A DNA stretch of 45,849 nt. Origin: a virus. How positions within the stretch are numbered: position 1 is the stretch's first letter; each line of letters begins with the position of its first letter. Shown here one piece after another: positions 39,643 to 45,849 of the stretch. Location of the stretch: positions 1 to 45,849 of the IMG/VR virus record IMGVR_UViG_3300031730_000191, one strand, 5' to 3'. The translations under genes were made by a program, and so were the position numbers. Under the pieces are notes generated by a model. The model was not told the origin of the DNA and made no database searches. It saw only the letters and a list, made by a program, of their open reading frames with translations.

Positions 39643-40083
39643 TTGACAACGATCGCGTACAAAGACGGTGTTATTGCTGCCGACTCATGCGCGACCGATG
39701 AAGGAAGCGAAACCGCTGGCGCCGTGAAGACTCAGTGCGAGAAACTTTTCCGCAAGATCGTCGACGGACGCAATGTGATTATTGCCACGGCCGGAGAGAC
39801 GGCGCCCGGCTTGACGTTCGTGCAATGGTACGGTAGCGGCAAGAAACGCCCATCGCGCCTAGCAGACGCCGACTTCACAGTGCTAGTGCTTGACGATGGC
39901 GTGCTGTACGAGTCCGGCCCGTGGTGCGTTCTCGAGAAGGTAATGGCGCCGTTCTACGCGATCGGGAGCGGCCGCAAGTGCGCGCTGGCGGCCATGGCGT
40001 GCGGTAAGACAGCGCTAGAGGCTGTGGAAGTCGCATCCCTCTTCGACCCGTATACCGCCGGCCCGTTCGTCTGGATGACATAA
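39643..40083 (+). CDS. Ntn hydrolase (HslV/proteasome-beta-like) protein
   Basis: 146 residues. A TTG start after GGGGG gives M-TTIAYKDGVIAADSCAT, the pattern of HslV and proteasome beta subunits, where Thr2 becomes the N-terminal nucleophile after Met removal. G-AVKTQCEKLFRK supplies the conserved Lys region, and IGSGRKCALAAMACGKTALEAVEVAS matches the C-terminal helix (G-S-G...A...A). No HslU-like ATPase is encoded nearby, so it may act alone or use host HslU. The upstream in-frame ATG would include a long non-homologous extension and destroy the Thr nucleophile, so the TTG is preferred. Confidence 0.75.
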   Translation: MTTIAYKDGVIAADSCATDEGSETAGAVKTQCEKLFRKIVDGRNVIIATAGETAPGLTFVQWYGSGKKRPSRLADADFTVLVLDDGVLYESGPWCVLEKVMAPFYAIGSGRKCALAAMACGKTALEAVEVASLFDPYTAGPFVWMT

Positions 40084-40090
40084 GGACCAT

Positions 40091-40894
40091 ATGACTAAGC
40101 CTAAAGCTAGTCCGCGAATCCTCTGTTTAGATATCGAAACAAGTCCTATAGAGGCTTACACATGGGGCATATGGGACGTCAACGTAAGCCTGGATCAAAT
40201 CAAAACCGAATGGACGATCCTTAGTTACGCGGCCAAATGGGTGGGCGAACGGGGAATGATTTACGAGGACACCTCCGGCCGCGGCGCTGGCAAGGTGCGC
40301 GACGACAAGAATCTCATGCAAGGGCTGTGGGATCTTCTGAACCTAGCGGACATTGTCGTGGCGCAGAACGGCCAACGCTTCGACGTCAAGAAGATCAACG
40401 CCAGGCTCATCATGCACGGCTTCGGGCCGTATTCGCCTATCCGGATCGTCGATACGATGCTGGTAGCGAAGAAGCACTTCGGCTTCACGTCAAACAAACT
40501 CGAGTGGATGTCCAAGTACCTGACGGACACGCCGAAGTCCAAGCACAAGAAGTTCCCCGGCTTTGAACTGTGGCTAGAGTGTCTCAAGGACAACCCGGCC
40601 GCGTGGGCCGAAATGAAGAAATACAATTGCCAGGACGTGCGCGCCACGGAAAAGCTATACATCAAACAGCGACCGTGGATCGCCGGCCATCCGAATATGG
40701 GCGCCTACAATCCGTCGCACGAAGAGAAGTGCACGAACTGCGGTAGCACGAATGTGACTAAGTACGGGTACAGCCTGCTCCAGCAAGGCAAGTACCAGCG
40801 TTACACGTGCGGGGACTGTGGCGCATGGTCACGTGGCAAGATCAACTTGATATCACTCACGAATCGAAAGGCGCTTTTGGCGCCGAAGGTTTAG
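40091..40894 (+). CDS. DEDD-type 3'-5' exonuclease with C-terminal zinc ribbon
   Basis: 267 residues; AAGGA before the ATG. Exo I CLDIETSP (about residues 12-19), Exo II AQNGQRFDVKKIN and Exo III YNCQDVRATEKL place it in the RNase H-like DnaQ/YprB group. The C terminus has C-T-N-C-G...C-G-D-C-G, a four-cysteine zinc ribbon of the type in transposases and transcription factors. It is separate from the polymerase, which has its own proofreading domain, and lies in the late lysis region. A role in degrading host or competing DNA or RNA is possible but unproven. Confidence 0.8.
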   Translation: MTKPKASPRILCLDIETSPIEAYTWGIWDVNVSLDQIKTEWTILSYAAKWVGERGMIYEDTSGRGAGKVRDDKNLMQGLWDLLNLADIVVAQNGQRFDVKKINARLIMHGFGPYSPIRIVDTMLVAKKHFGFTSNKLEWMSKYLTDTPKSKHKKFPGFELWLECLKDNPAAWAEMKKYNCQDVRATEKLYIKQRPWIAGHPNMGAYNPSHEEKCTNCGSTNVTKYGYSLLQQGKYQRYTCGDCGAWSRGKINLISLTNRKALLAPKV

Positions 40895-40905
40895 CAAATG
40901 CTAAT
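40890..40905 (+). promoter_or_regulatory. Dispersed 16-bp site, possible promoter overlap
   Basis: TTTAGCAAATGCTAAT, 15 of 16 bases, spanning the exonuclease stop. TTGGCG (40877-40882) lies 17 bases before GCTAAT, so a weak promoter coinciding with the site is possible. Confidence 0.7.
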
Positions 40906-40917
40906 GGAGTTCGAAAT

Positions 40918-41229
40918 ATGAACGGAATGAAAACAATTCTAACGATGCTCGTGGCCGCCTATGCGGTTCCGTGGGCTACCAAGCACGGCCTGGCGTTCGA
41001 CGCTGTCGACCAGGCGCAGGTTGTCGGGATGGCGCTTGCGGGCGTGGCGATCGTCATGCGGTTCGTGTCTACCGGACCGGCGCTCGGAGATATCCGCGCA
41101 TGGCTCACCAGGGGATCACACCCGGACATTCCGACGATAACTGACGCAGTTATCGCGGAACTACTGCGGCGCAAAGCCGCGAAAGCAACAGCGGCACCCG
41201 CGCCGCAAACTCAGGAGACGAAGACGTGA
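40918..41229 (+). CDS. Small membrane protein, possible second holin
   Basis: 103 residues after GGAG. Two hydrophobic stretches (about residues 5-20 and 35-52) are followed by a polar Ala/Pro/Thr-rich cytoplasmic-type tail. The topology matches two-pass phage holins, but no family is certain. The stop overlaps the GTG of the lipoprotein gene. Confidence 0.55.
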   Translation: MNGMKTILTMLVAAYAVPWATKHGLAFDAVDQAQVVGMALAGVAIVMRFVSTGPALGDIRAWLTRGSHPDIPTITDAVIAELLRRKAAKATAAPAPQTQETKT

Positions 41230-41663
41230 AAAAGACTCTACTACTGGCCGCAGTTATGGCGGTTTCCTCACTGGCCGGCTGTGCCAGCCTAGGCTCGAGC
41301 GCTAATCAGGCTTACGAGAAGCTGGCCGTCGAGTACGCAACGATCAAGGTTGTGAAGACGGGTAAGACTCCCGCTGAGCGCCAGGCCATGCAGGCCAAGA
41401 TCATTGCCATTGCAACGCAGGCGCAGACTGTGCTGACGTCTCCGAACACGACGTTGGCGCTGGTGCGCACGGCCGTCAACCTGCAGATTGCCAAGCAGCA
41501 CCTGGCCGCCGAAGACCAGATGGTTGCCGACACGCTGGTGCAAGTCGTATCCGATGAACTGGCCGCCAAGGTGGGCGCCGGCGTCCTCAAGCCCTCCGAC
41601 GTGGTATCCGTGAATACGGTCCTGTCGTGGGTCGTTGCGGGCGCTAGCTTCCCTGTCAGCTAG
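41226..41663 (+). CDS. Outer-membrane-type lipoprotein
   Basis: 145 residues; GTG start. MKKTLLLAAVMAVSSLAGCASLG contains a signal peptide with lipobox LAGC; Cys19 would be acylated. The mature part is helical (LAVEYATIKVVKTGKTPAERQ...). Lipoproteins in lysis regions can be outer-membrane spanins, but the size and helical content are not typical and no inner-membrane spanin partner is recognised. Confidence 0.75.
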   Translation: MKKTLLLAAVMAVSSLAGCASLGSSANQAYEKLAVEYATIKVVKTGKTPAERQAMQAKIIAIATQAQTVLTSPNTTLALVRTAVNLQIAKQHLAAEDQMVADTLVQVVSDELAAKVGAGVLKPSDVVSVNTVLSWVVAGASFPVS

Positions 41664-42106
41664 TGTTCACTACGGACTTAGTGTTGCGTGAGGTGGCGTC
41701 ACGGCCTGACTTTTGGGCTGTGGCGTCGCCGCTTATCTGGTCGGGTACCGGGCTTACGGTCGTGGTTCCTACCGGAGCTCTGACGGACCTGGCCAGCATA
41801 CCGCGGGCACTGCGCAACATCCCGAACCTGGATCCCGACGGCTACAGCCGGTCGGCCGCGGTATGCCACGATTGGCTGTACCGGACGCACCAGTTGAGCA
41901 AGGCCGACGCGGACAGCTTCCTCCGGTACGCGATTATCAGCCGCGGCGGTAGCGCGTGGTCCGCGTATCTATTTTATCTTGGCGTGACGGTCGGAGGCTC
42001 GAGCTCGTATACGTGCCATCCGGACGGCGTGGTCGCCGCGGACTTCGACACTCAGGCGAACTATGACGCCTGGCGGGCTACCGATGCGGGGCTGCAGGGG
42101 TACTAA
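41663..42106 (+). CDS. DUF1353 family phage protein
   Basis: 147 residues; GTG start sharing a base with the previous stop. GALTDLASIPRALRNI and SAAVCHDWLYRTHQLSKADAD are the DUF1353 signature found in many phages near tail or lysis genes. Function unknown. Last rightward gene; its stop directly abuts the stop of a leftward gene with no space for a terminator. Confidence 0.85.
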   Translation: MFTTDLVLREVASRPDFWAVASPLIWSGTGLTVVVPTGALTDLASIPRALRNIPNLDPDGYSRSAAVCHDWLYRTHQLSKADADSFLRYAIISRGGSAWSAYLFYLGVTVGGSSSYTCHPDGVVAADFDTQANYDAWRATDAGLQGY

Positions 42107-42208
42107 TCATGATAATGCGTAGTAGGCTGCGAGGAAGTACACGGGGAATAGTACGAGTGCCCAAAAACAGAAGCAGTCTCCTGCACGGCGAAAATAAAAA
42201 CGCTTCAT
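42107..42208 (-). CDS. Tiny membrane protein, 33 aa
   Basis: MKRFYFRRAGDCFCF followed by one hydrophobic helix. It begins two bases after the upstream leftward stop and ends exactly where the rightward operon ends. Weak ribosome-binding site, so expression is uncertain. Confidence 0.45.
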   Translation of the reverse strand: MKRFYFRRAGDCFCFWALVLFPVYFLAAYYALS

Positions 42209-42210
42209 AA

Positions 42211-42663
42211 TTAAATCCCTGCGTTAAGCGTGGCCGGCTGGACACGCCGAAGGATCAGCGACATCGTCTCGAGGTCCGTGTATTCGTCCAGGATCATTTC
42301 CCCATCCGCCGAGGTCCACGTATCCACGTGGCTATCGATCCGGGCGCCTAGCGCGTTCTGCTTGGCCAGGACTACCGAACTAGACGGCTTCCCGTACTTG
42401 GCGACCAGTGCCGCGCGGAGTTCCGCGTACCGATGCGGCAAGGCTGTAAACGTGAGGTCCGTCACAGTTCCGGAATCTGTGTAGTGGGCCTTGACTATAC
42501 CGCCGAAGGTTAGCAAGTGTAGGCCACCCTCGCATTTCGAGTACATACACTCCAGGCCGGCCGATCGGGCCGCCTCGACGTCGACGCCAGGGCCTAAGCC
42601 CTTGAGGTCGTAGGCGCCGGCTGGCGCGGCCAGGATGCACAGTAAAGCGAGTGTTTTGCCCAT
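42211..42663 (-). CDS. Periplasmic protein, 150 aa
   Basis: Signal peptide MGKTLALLCILAAPAGA, cleaved near residue 17. The mature part is a compact alpha/beta domain with two cysteines (CMYSKC) and motifs YDLKGLGPGVDVEAARSAG and KYGKPSSS, resembling small periplasmic proteins of phages and plasmids, function unknown. The start region reads GAGGGTTAGCAAATG, a half-copy of the dispersed site overlapping the ATG, exactly as at 1180. Confidence 0.7.
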   Translation of the reverse strand: MGKTLALLCILAAPAGAYDLKGLGPGVDVEAARSAGLECMYSKCEGGLHLLTFGGIVKAHYTDSGTVTDLTFTALPHRYAELRAALVAKYGKPSSSVVLAKQNALGARIDSHVDTWTSADGEMILDEYTDLETMSLILRRVQPATLNAGI

Positions 42664-42671
42664 TTGCTAAC
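42661..42671 (-). promoter_or_regulatory. Half-site overlapping ribosome-binding site and start codon
   Basis: Minus strand GTTAGCAAATG within GAGGGTTAGCAAATG. The same 15 bases occur ahead of the gene starting at 1180, so the half-site and the start codon are combined twice. Confidence 0.5.
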
Positions 42672-42692
42672 CCTCTGGTGAGTGGGTCGGGA

Positions 42693-42878
42693 TCATACGC
42701 TAACCGGCTGCTTTACGCCACGGTAATCCGTCACAGCTTCCCAATCTCCACACCAGAATTTCTCATAGACCCACGGCCAGTGGGCCGACCTGTCATCGGG
42801 CTTCGCAATCGGGGCATGCCGCCGGCAACGGTAGTAATCGAAGAACCTGCAGTTCTCACAGAATTGATTGTTGTTCAT
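42693..42878 (-). CDS. Cysteine-rich small protein, 61 aa
   Basis: CENCRFFDYYRCRRH, with later FWCGDW: four cysteines and a histidine fit a zinc-binding or iron-sulfur-like small fold. ATGA overlap with the 54-residue gene upstream. No family recognised. Confidence 0.6.
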   Translation of the reverse strand: MNNNQFCENCRFFDYYRCRRHAPIAKPDDRSAHWPWVYEKFWCGDWEAVTDYRGVKQPVSV

Positions 42879-43039
42879 ACCTCAATATCTCCTATCGGGT
42901 GCGCGGCCCGGTGCTCCTGCATCCACCTGACGTGTATCTCCCTGAATTCGTTCTCATGCGCCGGGCACATTTCTAGCGTGGCTTCCCGGCCGACGAAGTT
43001 GATGCAGCCGCAAGGCAGGCTAAACGTGGCCGGCTTCAT
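42875..43039 (-). CDS. Small zinc-binding-type protein, 54 aa
   Basis: MKPATFSLPCGCINFVG then CPAHENEFREIHVRWMQEHRAAHP: a C-x-C and C-x-x-H arrangement suggests a metal site. ATGA overlaps on both sides tie it to the beta-helix gene upstream and the Cys-rich gene downstream. Confidence 0.55.
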   Translation of the reverse strand: MKPATFSLPCGCINFVGREATLEMCPAHENEFREIHVRWMQEHRAAHPIGDIEV

Positions 43040-44202
43040 CCCGTGTAGCCTTGCAGAAGGTCCAAGGCGAGAATGCTATTCGGCATGCCTCCACGCGGAA
43101 GCAACACTGGCGGGATTGTGCCCGCGCGGTTCGCGATCTTCGCTTGGATGGCCATTGTTCGATAGGCCGCCGGGTCGCTTGGCGTTCGCAATCCCCATGC
43201 CGCGGGCTTCCCGTCCGTCGTCATGATCGATGTGTCTATCAGGAAAAACGCGTTCTTAATCACTCCGCCGAGGTCGGATACGCCGTCCGCTAGAATATCC
43301 ATTCCGCCATGCAGGCGCCTCGAGTAGTACCCGTCGACAAGTGACCCGTAGCCGAGCTCAACCTTAAGGCTCAAGCAACTGCCGCTGGTCGACAGCCTGG
43401 CCAGCGGATCGCCGACGTACTGGCCGAGGTCGACAACGTCCCGTATGGTGGACTTGCCGTGTACATAGAAGAGGTGGGGCGGTGCGAACCAGGAGGCCGC
43501 TGCGTCAGGCAAGTCTCCGTAGCGCCGACTCACAACCCGCGTGTATGACGCCTCCGCGGACCGGCCGACAAACCCCATCATAACGCCGTCGAAATCTACG
43601 TCGGACACCTCGAGCGAAGGGAAGGTATAGGGTGCGTGCGCGCCGGCGTTCAATCCCATTGCCTCACCTAGAGCGTACGCAGGATCAAGAGCCACGGCAG
43701 TTATAACCAGCCCTGTGGCGGGTACTCCGGGATCCGCGTATACCTTGAGTCCCGGTAGAGAGACGACCGAGTTACCCCGAATCGAAATCAGGGCGCTAGT
43801 GTTGGTCGGCCCGCACCAGACGGTCCCGCCTCCGCGGCCTGTGTATGGGTTCATGCCTGTTTTAACCAGGTAGTCCCTTGCACAAACATCTGTCCAGCGG
43901 CCAGCGGCCGACGGCGTAACCAGAGGGGTTATGCCCGTATAGTGGATCTTCGCGCCGCGGATCGTTCCGCTGGCGTTCATGGCGCACATAGCCGGAAACC
44001 CTACGCTGTCCACGTTCAAAAGACCTTGTGGGGTAAACGTGATATCGAAGCCGGGCGGGAGGAACAACCCCTTGGTCGGATCGGATCCCATGACAGATGT
44101 GACGGGCAAGTCCCACGCGATTGGCTGCTTGAGGTCTAGCGCGGCTTGAAGGGCCGACGGGTCGGTGCCGGTCATGCCGGGGCACTGGCTAAGTGTGATC
44201 AT
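43036..44202 (-). CDS. Probable beta-helix (pectate-lyase-like) protein
   Basis: 388 residues. It opens like tailspike/pectate-lyase-like domains: CPGMTGTDPSALQAALDL, VTSVMGSDPTKGLFLPPG, then repeated short beta segments (FPAMCAMNASGTIRGAKIHYTG, LISIRGNSVVSLPGL, FPSLEVSDVDFDGVMMGF). This suggests a right-handed parallel beta-helix able to bind or cut polysaccharide. It is unusual for such a protein to lie on the leftward strand among tiny coupled genes rather than with the tail genes. No signal peptide is visible. Confidence 0.6.
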   Translation of the reverse strand: MITLSQCPGMTGTDPSALQAALDLKQPIAWDLPVTSVMGSDPTKGLFLPPGFDITFTPQGLLNVDSVGFPAMCAMNASGTIRGAKIHYTGITPLVTPSAAGRWTDVCARDYLVKTGMNPYTGRGGGTVWCGPTNTSALISIRGNSVVSLPGLKVYADPGVPATGLVITAVALDPAYALGEAMGLNAGAHAPYTFPSLEVSDVDFDGVMMGFVGRSAEASYTRVVSRRYGDLPDAAASWFAPPHLFYVHGKSTIRDVVDLGQYVGDPLARLSTSGSCLSLKVELGYGSLVDGYYSRRLHGGMDILADGVSDLGGVIKNAFFLIDTSIMTTDGKPAAWGLRTPSDPAAYRTMAIQAKIANRAGTIPPVLLPRGGMPNSILALDLLQGYTG

Positions 44203-44372
44203 GGAATACCTCCAGAGTAAGGAAAGCCGAGCGACAACCCGGGCGCCATAGCCTCAAGTTCCGCTTGGCTTACTCCGCAATGCACGCACAGGGTTTGCCC
44301 GTATGACTTGATCAGCACGTGCTTGCAGTACGTTTGCCGCATGACAACCGCCGGGTCTTTTTCTTCGGTCAT
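44199..44372 (-). CDS. Small zinc-binding-type protein, 57 aa
   Basis: MTEEKDPAVVMRQTYCKHVLIKSYGQTLCVHCGVSQ: C-x-H and C-x-x-C form a likely zinc site; a Gly/Pro-rich tail follows. The start is chosen because it overlaps the previous stop (ATGA); longer in-frame starts would run over that gene. Confidence 0.55.
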   Translation of the reverse strand: MTEEKDPAVVMRQTYCKHVLIKSYGQTLCVHCGVSQAELEAMAPGLSLGFPYSGGIP

Positions 44373-44533
44373 GACTTCGCGGCTCTTTGCATTTGTGAGC
44401 GTCGCGCGACCTGCCATGCTTTCCATGCGACGCATCTAGCGCACCGCTTACTCCCGACTTCGGCGTGCTGAATGTCCCTTCGGTCTGCCCACGCACCGAA
44501 GCGCTCAATCTCTGATTTGAGCTTGGATTTCAT
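44369..44533 (-). CDS. Basic small protein with CxxC, 54 aa
   Basis: MKSKLKSEIERFGAWADRRD, then KRCARCVAWKAWQVARR: a helical, strongly basic protein with a C-x-x-C pair, possibly nucleic-acid binding. ATGA overlaps on both sides. Confidence 0.5.
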   Translation of the reverse strand: MKSKLKSEIERFGAWADRRDIQHAEVGSKRCARCVAWKAWQVARRSQMQRAAKS

Positions 44534-44622
44534 GTCTTTGCACGTGTGAAGCATATCCAGTGACAGAACGCGCGACAGACGCATTTCCAGATATCCCTGC
44601 CACAATCGTTACATGTCATCAT
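44530..44622 (-). CDS. Mini-protein, 30 aa, five cysteines
   Basis: [20 protein letters not shown] and then HWICFTRAKT: six cysteines in 30 residues, with C-x-x-C and C-x-C spacing that could fold around zinc. Its start and stop both overlap neighbouring genes as ATGA, which is the evidence that it is translated. Confidence 0.5.
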   Translation of the reverse strand: MMTCNDCGRDIWKCVCRAFCHWICFTRAKT

Positions 44623-44852
44623 TCGAAACTTTTCCCGGGGATGTCGAGTTCGCTGGGCATCGCGTCAAAACCTGCCAGGACTTCCCGAGCTCGCAGCGTT
44701 GCCGCGCGCCGCTCGAGGAAGGTCTGCCCGCCAGGCGCCGGAGTAACCAGCACCCGCAGCGCCTCGGCTACGGCTTGCGAATGGATCTTGATTAGCGCAA
44801 GGTCGCGGAGCCGGATTGCTGTGTAGGAGTCAAGAAGGTCTTCGGCGGTCAT
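44619..44852 (-). CDS. Hypothetical protein, 77 aa
   Basis: [22 protein letters not shown] continues as a mainly helical, Arg/Ala-rich protein ending DIPGKSFE. No family recognised. Coupled by ATGA to the pentapeptide-repeat gene upstream and to the mini-protein downstream. Confidence 0.6.
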   Translation of the reverse strand: MTAEDLLDSYTAIRLRDLALIKIHSQAVAEALRVLVTPAPGGQTFLERRAATLRAREVLAGFDAMPSELDIPGKSFE

Positions 44853-45502
44853 GATTTTTTCTCCTTCTTCGGCGTCCAGTGCTTGGCGTGGATCTTTATC
44901 AGCGCGATTGCTGCGGTGTATTCCTTGGCGTGAACGGTCGTACCGTGAGTCTCTTTGACGGCGGCCGTGAACTTGGCCAGCGTGTTCCAGAAACATCCGG
45001 CCTTGACGTACACGCCCGCATCGGTTAGCCACACTTGCAGATTGTCGTTGCGCGACCCGAACGGGCCGAGTTCCAAGTAAGGGCGTTCACCGACCGTCGT
45101 TAGCTTTTCACCATCCGCGCCACGGAGGTACGCGCCACGGAGGTCCGCGCCACCGAGGTCCGCGCCACCGAGGTCCGCGCCACCGAGGTCCGCGCCACCG
45201 AGGTCCGCGCCACGGAGGTACGCGCCACGGAGGTACGCGCCACGGAGGTCCGCGCCACGGAGGTCCGCACCACGGAGGTACGCGCCACCGAGGTCCGCGC
45301 CACGGAGGTACGCGCCACGGAGGTCCGCGCCACCGAGGTACGCGCCACGGAGGTACGCGCCACGGAGGTCCGCGCCACCGAGGTACGCGCCACCGAGGTA
45401 CGCGCCACCCTTAACGGCGGCCTGTACGCAGAGTTTCAGGGATTCGGTTTCGAGTGAGAACAGAATGCTGGCGGACCAGCGCGATTTGATTTCGAATTTC
45501 AT
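44849..45502 (-). CDS. Pentapeptide-repeat protein
   Basis: 217 residues. Residues about 32-131 are some 20 consecutive pentapeptides of the form (R/G)GA(D/Y)L, enough for about five coils of the right-handed quadrilateral beta-helix. The centre position alternates between Asp and Tyr. Pentapeptide-repeat proteins such as MfpA and Qnr mimic DNA and bind gyrase, so topoisomerase modulation or other DNA mimicry is a reasonable hypothesis, not shown here. A separate C-terminal domain ([22 protein letters not shown] tail) follows. ATGA overlaps with both neighbours. Confidence 0.85.
   Translation of the reverse strand: MKFEIKSRWSASILFSLETESLKLCVQAAVKGGAYLGGAYLGGADLRGAYLRGAYLGGADLRGAYLRGADLGGAYLRGADLRGADLRGAYLRGAYLRGADLGGADLGGADLGGADLGGADLRGAYLRGADGEKLTTVGERPYLELGPFGSRNDNLQVWLTDAGVYVKAGCFWNTLAKFTAAVKETHGTTVHAKEYTAAIALIKIHAKHWTPKKEKKS
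45114..45412 (-). repeat. 15-bp tandem coding repeats
   Basis: About 20 copies of a 15-base unit (plus strand GCGCCACGGAGGTAC and one- to three-base variants: CGG/CCG and TAC/TCC alternate). It encodes the pentapeptides. Near-identity between units implies recent expansion by slippage or recombination, so copy number may vary between isolates. Confidence 0.9.
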
Positions 45503-45669
45503 GACCGCTCAACCCTGACCAGTCCGTAGCCGAGTTCCTTTCCTTCTGCCTGCAACTGCCAACTGTGTTTCTTGGCTTTGTTGACGGTCTTGCAATCGGC
45601 GACGATCTCGCGGCTTTCGGCCTCTAGGATCATGTGGCCTTTCCGGATGTATCTGCATTCTCGTTTCAT
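45499..45669 (-). CDS. Hypothetical protein, 56 aa
   Basis: GAGGG precedes the [25 protein letters not shown] continues with [23 protein letters not shown]; basic, probably alpha/beta. No family recognised. The stop overlaps the pentapeptide-repeat start (ATGA), making this the first gene of the coupled chain. Confidence 0.6.
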   Translation of the reverse strand: MKRECRYIRKGHMILEAESREIVADCKTVNKAKKHSWQLQAEGKELGYGLVRVERS

Positions 45670-45681
45670 ATACCCTCTTCA

Positions 45682-45697
45682 GTTAGCGTTTGCTTAT
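45682..45697 (-). promoter_or_regulatory. Dispersed 16-bp site at the head of the coupled chain
   Basis: Minus strand ATAAGCAAACGCTAAC, one base off in one arm, directly before GAGGG of the 56-residue gene and overlapping the stop of the gene before it. AA centre on the coding strand. Confidence 0.75.
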
Positions 45698-45849
45698 CGC
45701 GCGGCCGTGGCTAAACGGCGCGTACCCTGTTCCCGTGTCCGGCAGTCGGCCCGGTCTTTGATCGTCTCCAGAATCGCGGCGCCGACCATGAAAAGCGCGG
45801 TTGCGGCGAAGGTGGCGTCGAGGATCATCAAAAGTGTTTCGGTGTTCAT
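45694..45849 (-). CDS. Small membrane protein, 51 aa, at the window end
   Basis: The ATG is the last three bases of the window, so the upstream signals are outside it. One hydrophobic segment (LLMILDATFAATALFMVGAAIL) is followed by a basic tail. If the molecule is circular, its start follows the integrase stop immediately, consistent with one operon. Confidence 0.55.
   Translation of the reverse strand: MNTETLLMILDATFAATALFMVGAAILETIKDRADCRTREQGTRRLATAAR

Noticed and set aside
39643-39670. TTGACA as a -35 promoter box at the start of the Ntn hydrolase gene
   Set aside because: No -10 lies at the right distance, and the TTG fits better as the start codon that exposes the Thr nucleophile.
45100-45412. 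Short direct repeats suggesting a CRISPR array, and a second-frame repeat protein
   Set aside because: The 15-base units are contiguous with no spacers and encode a clean pentapeptide repeat on the minus strand. The alternative frame is a by-product of the repeat.
1-45849. tRNA genes, rRNA genes and insertion sequences
   Set aside because: No cloverleaf-like segment, transposase signature or flanking terminal repeats were seen. The only mobile-type genes are free-standing HNH endonucleases.

Overview
The window reads as an essentially complete genome of a temperate, tailed, siphovirus-type phage of a Gram-negative host. The evidence is a tyrosine integrase, a Cro/C1-type repressor beside a divergent operator region, an HK97-type head module, a lambda-like long-tail module with tail-chaperone frameshift, and host-directed envelope proteins (Sec signal peptides, a lipobox lipoprotein). 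A proteobacterial host, perhaps Burkholderiales or similar, is inference only. The two ends look contiguous: base 1 is the last base of the integrase stop on the minus strand and base 45849 is the first base of a minus-strand start codon. Circularising would place stop and start back to back in one leftward operon.

Layout. (1) Leftward early operon, from the repressor at 11098 down to base 1 and, if circular, on from 45849 to 42107: repressor, many small membrane proteins, and a replication/nuclease set (5'-3' exonuclease, DUF2815 ssDNA-binding protein, HNH protein, family-B DNA polymerase, VRR-NUC, SNF2-type helicase, DUF5664 protein), then DUF4224 and integrase. The distal part (45849-42107) holds tiny ATGA-coupled genes, a pentapeptide-repeat protein and a probable beta-helix protein. 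(2) Immunity/operator region at 11099-11275. (3) Rightward early genes at 11276-16524: small membrane and secreted proteins, a broken cytosine methyltransferase and a primase-helicase. (4) A likely replication origin at 16525-16783, with five TTGCAA-centred iterons and two perfect DnaA boxes. (5) A Q-like antiterminator, then late genes: HNH, P27-family small terminase, large terminase, portal, protease, capsid, a five-gene glycan cassette, connectors, tail genes, tip protein, fibre and lysis genes, ending at 42106.

The most striking feature is a 16-bp near-palindrome, ATTAGCAAAYGCTAAT, scattered over the whole genome inside and between genes. Its AA-rich centre mostly faces the direction of local transcription. 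One copy lies on the -10 box of a probable leftward promoter and two lie in the repressor control region. This resembles the stoperators of cluster A mycobacteriophages: dispersed repressor sites that silence a prophage. Other notable points are two -1 frameshift signals (G GGA AAA in a glycan gene, A AAA AAC in the tail chaperone), a glycosyltransferase cassette between capsid and connector genes, an HslV-like Ntn hydrolase and a zinc-ribbon DEDD exonuclease in the lysis region, and a methyltransferase broken by a 19-bp tandem duplication plus one extra base.
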